From NCBI GenBank assembly GCA_021129895.1, contig JAJOKL010000086.1, forward strand, positions 1 through 9,313: DNA of 9,313 nucleotides, in the 5' to 3' direction. The notes under the pieces were generated by a model that saw only the letters and a program-made list of their open reading frames with translations, did no database searches and was not told the DNA's origin. A program made the translations under genes and the position numbers. The stretch is from Candidatus Bipolaricaulota bacterium (lineage in GTDB: Bacteria; Bipolaricaulota; Bipolaricaulia; Bipolaricaulales; Bipolaricaulaceae). This document shows, one piece after another, positions 1 to 4,145 of the stretch; position 1 is the first letter of the stretch; each line of letters starts with the position of its first letter.

Positions 1-63
1 CTCGTCCCGGAGCAGGGCTACTGAGGTCTCGTCACAGGAGGTCTCTATCCCAAGGCCGATCAT
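1..63 (-). CDS. tsaD: tsaD 5' end (partial): tRNA N6-adenosine threonylcarbamoyltransferase
   Basis: The minus-strand reading frame starting with ATG at 63 is open to the window edge. Its 21 residues begin MIGLGIETSCDETSVALL, which is the very conserved N-terminus of TsaD/Kae1/Gcp proteins (the LGIETSCDETS motif of the ASKHA fold). TsaD transfers the threonylcarbamoyl group to A37 of ANN-decoding tRNAs, together with TsaB and TsaE in bacteria. The start lies 10 nt after the hpt stop codon, so the two genes are probably co-transcribed. The end of a heptamer repeat cluster covers the hpt stop and reaches into this gap, and no separate strong Shine-Dalgarno is visible. Only the N-terminus can be judged because the rest is outside the window. 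Confidence 0.87.
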   Translation of the reverse strand, partial: MIGLGIETSCDETSVALLRDE

Positions 64-70
64 GGTTTAC

Positions 71-89
71 ACGTTACGCGTCACGGGTG
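71..89. repeat. Heptamer repeat cluster R1 (about 2.5 units), at the hpt 3' end
   Basis: On the plus strand the units read GTTACGC and GTCACGG, then a partial GTG. This is the opposite orientation to the copies inside mocA and ygfK. On the hpt sense strand it encodes T-R-D-A followed by the TAA stop, and it continues into the 10-nt gap before tsaD. Part of a seven-cluster family in this window. Confidence 0.75.
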
Positions 90-643
90 TATTTGGGCTT
101 AACCACGCCGATATAGGGGAGGTTACGGTATAGCTCGGCGTAGTCCAGGCCGTAGCCCACCACGAACAGGTTCTCGTCCAACGTGAAGCCCACGTAATCC
201 ACCGGCACCTCCACCTCCCGGCGGGCGGGCTTATCGAGCAGGGTGCAGACCCGCAGGCTGGCCGGCTCCCGCACCCTGAGGCGGCGAAGGATGTGATCGA
301 GGGTGTGGCCGGTGTCCACGATGTCCTCTACGATCAGGAGATCCCGGGACCCCACCGGGGAGTCGAGGTCCTTTAAGATCCGCGCTTCCCCGGGGCTGGT
401 GCGACCCTGGTAACTGGACACGGCCATGAAGTCGTATTCCATAGGGATGTCCATGGCCCGGGTGAGGTCGGCCATGAACGGCAGGGCTCCCTTCAGGAGC
501 CCCACCACCAATAGCGGCCTCCGGTAAGGGTCTTTACCTCCACCATTACGGTAATCCGCGGAAATCTGGAGTGCGAGCTCCTTCACCCGGGCGGCGATCT
601 CCTCCGGGGAATAGATCACCCGCTCGATTATCTCCGGTGTCAT
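74..643 (-). CDS. hpt: Hypoxanthine phosphoribosyltransferase
   Basis: A 189-residue type I phosphoribosyltransferase of normal length for bacterial Hpt. It converts hypoxanthine (and usually guanine) plus PRPP into IMP/GMP in cytosolic purine salvage. Visible motifs are VVGLLKGALPFMADL (residues 47-61), the acidic PRPP-binding loop VEDIVDTGHT (105-114), LDKPARRE (136-143, purine-side region) and the family C-terminal block FVVGYGLDYAELYRNLPYIG (160-179). The ATG at 643 is preceded by AGGAGG at 654-659 and a closer AAGGA. It follows the FAD-subunit gene by 69 nt and precedes tsaD by 10 nt. The C-terminus is odd: after the expected GVVKPKY the last residues TRDA and the TAA stop are encoded by a heptamer repeat (71-89). 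Its position downstream of xanthine-dehydrogenase-type genes fits purine salvage. Confidence 0.95.
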   Translation of the reverse strand: MTPEIIERVIYSPEEIAARVKELALQISADYRNGGGKDPYRRPLLVVGLLKGALPFMADLTRAMDIPMEYDFMAVSSYQGRTSPGEARILKDLDSPVGSRDLLIVEDIVDTGHTLDHILRRLRVREPASLRVCTLLDKPARREVEVPVDYVGFTLDENLFVVGYGLDYAELYRNLPYIGVVKPKYTRDA

Positions 644-681
644 TTGTCCTTGGCCTCCTGAAAGCGGGGTAACACGGAAGG

Positions 682-716
682 ATAGCTGGCCAGCCCCCTG
701 ACCGCCACCCAGCTAT
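682..716 (-). other. Inverted repeat across the FAD-subunit stop codon
   Basis: Eight-bp arms at 682-689 (ATAGCTGG) and 709-716 (CCAGCTAT) enclose a 19-nt loop. The right arm contains the TAG stop of the FAD-subunit gene, and the rest lies in the 69-bp gap before hpt. No T-run follows on the minus strand, so it does not look like an intrinsic terminator. It could be an mRNA hairpin or chance. The rest of the gap holds only the hpt ribosome-binding region. Confidence 0.3.
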
Positions 717-1564
717 GCGCGCGGGAGGCGGGCCGCCGCATCCAGCAACAGGTTGCCCGCCACCCGCCGGCGGTAGGCGGCGGTGGCCCGGATGTCCGAA
801 ATGGGGTTCACCAACCGGGAAAGCTCGTCTGCTATGGGACGGAGGAGTCCTGGATCCAAGGGCTTTCCGAGCAGTGCTTTTTCCACCTCCCGGGGACGGA
901 GCACCGTGGGGGCCACCGAGCCCAGGGCCAGTCGGGCCTTCTCCACCACCCCGTCCCGCAGCCAGAACAACGCCCCCAAAGAAGCCACCGCGATCACCAG
1001 CGCCCGCCTCCGGCCCACCTTGCGGAAGTAGGGGAGCGGCTTCCCCTCGGGGAAGGGGATCCACAAGGAGCGGATGATTTCCCCTGGCCTGAGGGCCGTC
1101 TTCCCCGGGCCCAGGATGAAGTCCTCCATCGGCAGGGACCTCTCCCCTTCGGGCCCCACCAGGTTCACCCGTGCCTCGAGGAGATATAGGGGGATCAGGG
1201 AATCCCCGGCCGGTGAGGCGTTGGCCACGTTCCCCCCGATGGTCCCCATCTCCCGGATGGCCGGGGCGCCGATGGTGGAGAGGGCCAGCCGCAGGACCGG
1301 AAGCTGGGCGGCCAGGGGTGAGCGGAGGAGCTCGGCATGGGTCACCGCCGCTCCCACCTCTACGCCCCCTTCGCGGGGCTCGATCCCCCGGAGCTGCGGG
1401 AGCTCGCCGATGTAGACCAAGAACGGGGGGTCCCAGAGACCTTTTCGCACCCGCACGAATACATCGGTCCCCCCCGCCAGGGGCATCCCCCCCTCCCGCA
1501 CCAGGGAGCTCGCCTCCCGGAGGTCCTTGGGCCGCACGATCTCAACCGGTCCTGACTTCCTCAT
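713..1564 (-). CDS. FAD-binding subunit of a molybdenum hydroxylase (XdhB/CoxM/YgfM type)
   Basis: A 283-residue FAD-binding domain protein of the usual CoxM/XdhB length. It should carry electrons from the [2Fe-2S] subunit to NAD or another acceptor in a xanthine dehydrogenase-type complex. Diagnostic FAD motifs are LAGGTD (residues 29-34) and TIGGNVANASPAGD (108-121), followed by the C-terminal CO dehydrogenase flavoprotein domain ending in YRRRVAGNLL. No extra [4Fe-4S] loop of the 4-hydroxybenzoyl-CoA reductase beta type is evident. The ATG at 1564 has GAGGAG 7 nt upstream (1572-1577), and mocA ends 14 nt before the start. The substrate cannot be told from this subunit; purines are inferred from the neighbours SsnA, YgfK and Hpt. 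The catalytic molybdopterin subunit is not in this window. Confidence 0.93.
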   Translation of the reverse strand: MRKSGPVEIVRPKDLREASSLVREGGMPLAGGTDVFVRVRKGLWDPPFLVYIGELPQLRGIEPREGGVEVGAAVTHAELLRSPLAAQLPVLRLALSTIGAPAIREMGTIGGNVANASPAGDSLIPLYLLEARVNLVGPEGERSLPMEDFILGPGKTALRPGEIIRSLWIPFPEGKPLPYFRKVGRRRALVIAVASLGALFWLRDGVVEKARLALGSVAPTVLRPREVEKALLGKPLDPGLLRPIADELSRLVNPISDIRATAAYRRRVAGNLLLDAAARLPRA

Positions 1565-1578
1565 CTCCGCGCTCCTCT

Positions 1579-2274
1579 TTAAGCACAGATGGCTTCGGGG
1601 GTATCCACATCAAAGACTACGCCGGGATCGTCCGTGGGAATGAGCTTGCAATCCCCCTCGAGGAGCTCCCGGGCGCCGATGTCGCCCGAAAGCTCAAGGA
1701 GCCGGGGCCGGAGCCCGGCGGGAAGGTAAACCGGAAAGCCCCGCCTGCCCCGATAAGCGGGGGCCACCGGCCTCCCTCCAGCTCGGGAAAGCACCGCCAG
1801 CGCCGCTTCGCGGGGAACCAAGGGCATATCCCCCAAAAACACCAGCATCCCCCCATCCACGTGCTCAGCTGCCAGCCGCAAGGAGCTCCCCATCCCCTCC
1901 TCCCAGCCTTGGTTTATGAGCACCTCCCAAACGGTGTCGTAACGCGTGACGCGTGACGGGTGACGGGTGGCGCGGAACGCGTGACGCGTGAACAACGTGG
2001 CGAGGATGTCGGGGGCGTGGGCGCCGAGGACGAGGAGGCGACGCTCCACAGGGAGGCCCTCCACCAGCTCCAGCCCCCATTCCAGGAGCGGCTTCCCCCG
2101 GAAGGGGAGGAGGAGTTTTTGGGTGCCCATGCGCCTCCCGGCGCCGGCTGCCAGTACAACTGCCGTGACACGTGACGCCTGACGGGTGACGGGTGACGAG
2201 TGAGGTGCTACATGGATTTCCGTAATGTGCAATGGATAGGGAAGGTTGCTGGAATTTCGGATATCGCTTCTCAT
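1579..2274 (-). CDS. mocA: MocA-type molybdenum cofactor cytidylyltransferase (MobA-like NTP transferase)
   Basis: A 231-residue protein of the MobA-like NTP-transferase family. MocA attaches CMP to molybdopterin for xanthine dehydrogenase-family enzymes, which suits its place between two such subunit genes. Motifs: the nucleotide-binding loop VVLAAGAGRRMG (residues 39-50) with K53, FLGDMP (146-151, metal-binding Asp), GRRGFPV, and the C-terminal FDVDTPEA. The ATG at 2274 overlaps the preceding TGA in ATGA, so translational coupling is likely; no good Shine-Dalgarno is present. Family members normally begin a few residues before VVLAAG. Here a 38-residue extension precedes it, and its last 12 residues (26-37) are a translated heptamer repeat. 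A second repeat gives residues 96-111, before WEVLINQGWEEGMGSSL. The frame is intact, but two insertions in one small enzyme raise doubt about full activity. CTP rather than GTP use is inferred from context. Confidence 0.88.
   Translation of the reverse strand: MRSDIRNSSNLPYPLHITEIHVAPHSSPVTRQASRVTAVVLAAGAGRRMGTQKLLLPFRGKPLLEWGLELVEGLPVERRLLVLGAHAPDILATLFTRHAFRATRHPSRVTRYDTVWEVLINQGWEEGMGSSLRLAAEHVDGGMLVFLGDMPLVPREAALAVLSRAGGRPVAPAYRGRRGFPVYLPAGLRPRLLELSGDIGARELLEGDCKLIPTDDPGVVFDVDTPEAICA
1939..1987. repeat. Heptamer repeat cluster R2 (7 tandem units), inside mocA
   Basis: Seven contiguous 7-bp units on the plus strand (GTAACGC, GTGACGC, GTGACGG twice, GTGGCGC, GGAACGC, GTGACGC), then a partial GTGAAC. 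This is the longest cluster in the window. In mocA's sense frame it encodes residues about 96-111, with the internal echo TRHAFRATRHPSRVTR. It lies between the helix after LVLGAHAPDI and the strand WEVLI, a surface-loop position in the family fold. Confidence 0.88.
2165..2205. repeat. Heptamer repeat cluster R3 (5-6 units), start of mocA
   Basis: Units on the plus strand are GTGACAC, GTGACGC, CTGACGG, GTGACGG, GTGACGA and a degenerate GTGAGG. In mocA's frame it encodes SSPVTRQASRVT (residues 26-37), ending one residue before the VVLAAGAG nucleotide-binding strand. Confidence 0.85.
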
Positions 2275-2771
2275 GGTGTTTTCTCGTTACGCGTTACGCG
2301 TAACGCGTCACCCCGTAGGTATTTCGCGGCTAAAAGAACGGCCTCCACGATCTGTTGATAGCCGGTGCAGCGGCACAAGTTCCCCGACAGCCACGCCCGC
2401 ACCTCCTCGGGGGTGGGGTCCGGGTTCTCCTTGAGCAGGGCATAGGTCGCCATGATGAACCCCGGGGTGCAGAACCCGCACTGGACCCCGGCCGTCTCCA
2501 CGAACGCCCGCTGGATGGGATGGAGCCCACCGTTCTCCCGCAACCCCTCGATGGTGAGGACCTCCCTCCCCTCCGCCTGGATGGCGGCGGTGAGGCAGGA
2601 AAGGCGCGGCTTTCCATCCACCAACACGGTGCAGGCACCGCATTCTCCCTCCCCACAGCCCTCCTTGGTGCCGGTGAGGCCCAAGTCCGCCCGTAACAGG
2701 TCGATAAGCCTTCTTCCCGGGTGGGTCTCGACTTCGATCTCCCTGCCGTTGAAGACAAACTTAATCCTCAT
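2271..2771 (-). CDS. [2Fe-2S] subunit of a molybdenum hydroxylase (XdhC/CoxS type)
   Basis: A 166-residue iron-sulfur subunit of the xanthine dehydrogenase/CO dehydrogenase family. The N-terminal plant-type ferredoxin domain binds one [2Fe-2S] cluster through C39, C44, C47 and C59 (GCGEGECGACTVL...RLSC). The C-terminal helical domain binds a second through C98, C101, C133 and C135 (QCGFCTPG...NLCRCTGY). All eight ligands are present. It relays electrons from the molybdenum centre to the FAD subunit. The ATG at 2771 lies inside the end of the thrC-like gene (11-nt overlap), and the stop overlaps the mocA start as ATGA. The last 13 residues (GDALRVTRNEKTP) follow the normal end of the domain and are largely encoded by a heptamer repeat cluster. 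Purine substrate is inferred from neighbours only. Confidence 0.95.
   Translation of the reverse strand: MRIKFVFNGREIEVETHPGRRLIDLLRADLGLTGTKEGCGEGECGACTVLVDGKPRLSCLTAAIQAEGREVLTIEGLRENGGLHPIQRAFVETAGVQCGFCTPGFIMATYALLKENPDPTPEEVRAWLSGNLCRCTGYQQIVEAVLLAAKYLRGDALRVTRNEKTP
2286..2313. repeat. Heptamer repeat cluster R4 (4 units, mixed orientation) with 20-bp palindrome
   Basis: Plus-strand units are GTTACGC, GTTACGC, GTAACGC and GTCACCC. Because the orientation flips, bases 2289-2308 form a perfect 20-bp palindrome. It encodes GDALRVTRN at the C-terminus of the [2Fe-2S] subunit and ends about 12 nt before its stop codon and the mocA start. Confidence 0.8.
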
Positions 2772-4023
2772 AACCCATTGGCAAAATTATCCGTTCCACC
2801 GCTGCGATATCTGGCGGGACTTTCAGGGGCTCCCCGACTGCCCGCAGGGCTCCCTCGGGGTTCTTGAGCCCGGAGCCCGTGATAACCAGGGCCGCGCGCG
2901 ACCCCTCCGGAATCTCTCCCGTGGTAAGCAGTGCGATAAGCCCGGCATAGGTAGCCGCGGCAGCGGGCTCGGCGAACACCCCCGCCTTCCGCGCTAGCTC
3001 CCCCACGGCCCCGATGATCTCGCCATCGCTCACGGTGACGAACCCCCCGCCCGTCCGGTCCACGTATGTCACCGCCTTTACCACATCCTTGGGGTTGCCA
3101 ACGCAGATGGAGTCTGCCAGCGTTTCCGCTGGTTCTTCGGCAGGCAGGATCTCCTCGCCTCGCTTTTTGCGGGCGAAGGCATGGGCCACCGCCGCCGCCC
3201 CTTCCGCCTGCACCCCGTACACCCGGGGTACGTCCTCCGCCAACCCAAGCTCCCGCAGTTCCAGAAAGCCCTTGCAGATCCCGGAGATCACCGAGCCATC
3301 CCCCACCGAGACGAGCACGTAATCGGGTACCTTCCCATCCAATTGCTCCCAGATCTCGTAGGCCCCGGTCTTCTTGCCCTCGGCATTGATGGGGGAGACT
3401 CCATCGGAGCGGTCATACCAGCCGAACCGGTCCCGGGCCTCCTCACACAGCCTCTGGGCGCGGGAGTAATCGCCCTCCACCGCGAACACGGTGGCCCCGA
3501 ACGCGAGGAGCTGGGCGATCTTCGGCCTAGGGGTTTTCTCCGGCACGAAGATGTAAGCGGGCATCCCCGCCGCCGCGCAGAAGCCCGCCACGGAGCTCGC
3601 TGTGTTGCCGGTGGAGGCACAGGTGAGGGCGGCGCGGCCCAGGTGCCGGGCCGCGGCGATCACCACCGCGGTGGCCCGGTCCTTGTAGGACGCGGTGGGG
3701 TTGAGGGAATCGTCCTTGATCCACAGGGCAGCGAGGCCGAGCTCGGCGGCGAGTTCCGGGCGAGCATAGAGCGGGGTCCACCCCGCCCGCAGGGGGACCG
3801 AATGCTCGATTCCCACCGGCAGTAGCTCCTCATACCGCCACAGGGAGGGACGGCGAGTTTCGGCGAAGCTGGAGGGCGTTAGCCTGCTCGCCAGCCCTCG
3901 CAGGTCGTAAACCACCTCCAACGGGCCTGACAGGGGGCCACAATGGGGACAATGGTAATCAATGGACCAGGGCTCATATTCCCGGCCACAGCCCACGCAG
4001 CGGAACGATACCGGTTGACCCAT
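2761..4023 (-). CDS. thrC: Threonine synthase-family PLP enzyme
   Basis: A 420-residue fold-type II PLP enzyme most like threonine synthase, which turns O-phosphohomoserine into threonine. An N-terminal zinc-ribbon-like pair CVGC (residues 9-12) and CPHC (25-28) is followed by the PLP-lysine motif NPTASYKDR (K114), the cofactor-binding loop STGNTASS (137-144) and the C-terminal TGSGLK (382-387). The ATG at 4023 has AGGAG 6 nt upstream (4030-4034). The last 11 nt overlap the [2Fe-2S] subunit start. The function is less certain than the family. Known ThrC enzymes usually carry NPTGSFKDR and a GNAGN/GNFGN phosphate loop, whereas this one has NPTASYKDR and VGDGS (240-244). Its place in a Mo-hydroxylase/YgfK cluster suggests a related amino-acid lyase or synthase acting on a purine-degradation product; this is inference. 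Confidence 0.82.
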   Translation of the reverse strand: MGQPVSFRCVGCGREYEPWSIDYHCPHCGPLSGPLEVVYDLRGLASRLTPSSFAETRRPSLWRYEELLPVGIEHSVPLRAGWTPLYARPELAAELGLAALWIKDDSLNPTASYKDRATAVVIAAARHLGRAALTCASTGNTASSVAGFCAAAGMPAYIFVPEKTPRPKIAQLLAFGATVFAVEGDYSRAQRLCEEARDRFGWYDRSDGVSPINAEGKKTGAYEIWEQLDGKVPDYVLVSVGDGSVISGICKGFLELRELGLAEDVPRVYGVQAEGAAAVAHAFARKKRGEEILPAEEPAETLADSICVGNPKDVVKAVTYVDRTGGGFVTVSDGEIIGAVGELARKAGVFAEPAAAATYAGLIALLTTGEIPEGSRAALVITGSGLKNPEGALRAVGEPLKVPPDIAAVERIILPMGYED

Positions 4024-4077
4024 CGGCTTCTCCTGATTCCGTCATGGCTCTAGCTTACCGCATTCTCTGTCATACCG

Positions 4078-4105
4078 GAACCCGGATCCACGAGGATCCA
4101 GGTTC
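4078..4105 (-). other. Hairpin in the ygfK-thrC spacer
   Basis: Twelve-bp arms at 4078-4089 and 4094-4105 flank a 4-nt loop. The single imperfect pair is C-A on the plus strand but a G-U wobble in minus-strand RNA, so it forms fully only in the transcript of these genes. No T-run follows, so it is not a clear terminator. It may be an RNA processing or stability element, or a dispersed palindromic repeat. It occupies the 122-bp spacer 4024-4145, the longest fully non-coding stretch in the window, where no convincing promoter was seen. Confidence 0.5.
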
Positions 4106-4145
4106 TGATAACCATCTTTCGCCCTTCCCATCTAGAATTTCTCTC

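Noticed and set aside
1171..1956. Plus-strand ORF of 261 codons, very rich in Pro, Gly and Arg
   Set aside because: It runs antisense to the FAD-subunit gene and mocA. Its composition is that of a shadow frame, with no motif or convincing ribosome-binding site.
1579..2274. mocA as a pseudogene because of two repeat insertions
   Set aside because: The frame is uninterrupted and the nucleotide-binding loop, GD motif and C-terminal motif are intact. Loss of function is possible but not shown.
3181..3825. Plus-strand ORF of 214 codons
   Set aside because: It is a shadow of the threonine-synthase-like gene with no independent support.
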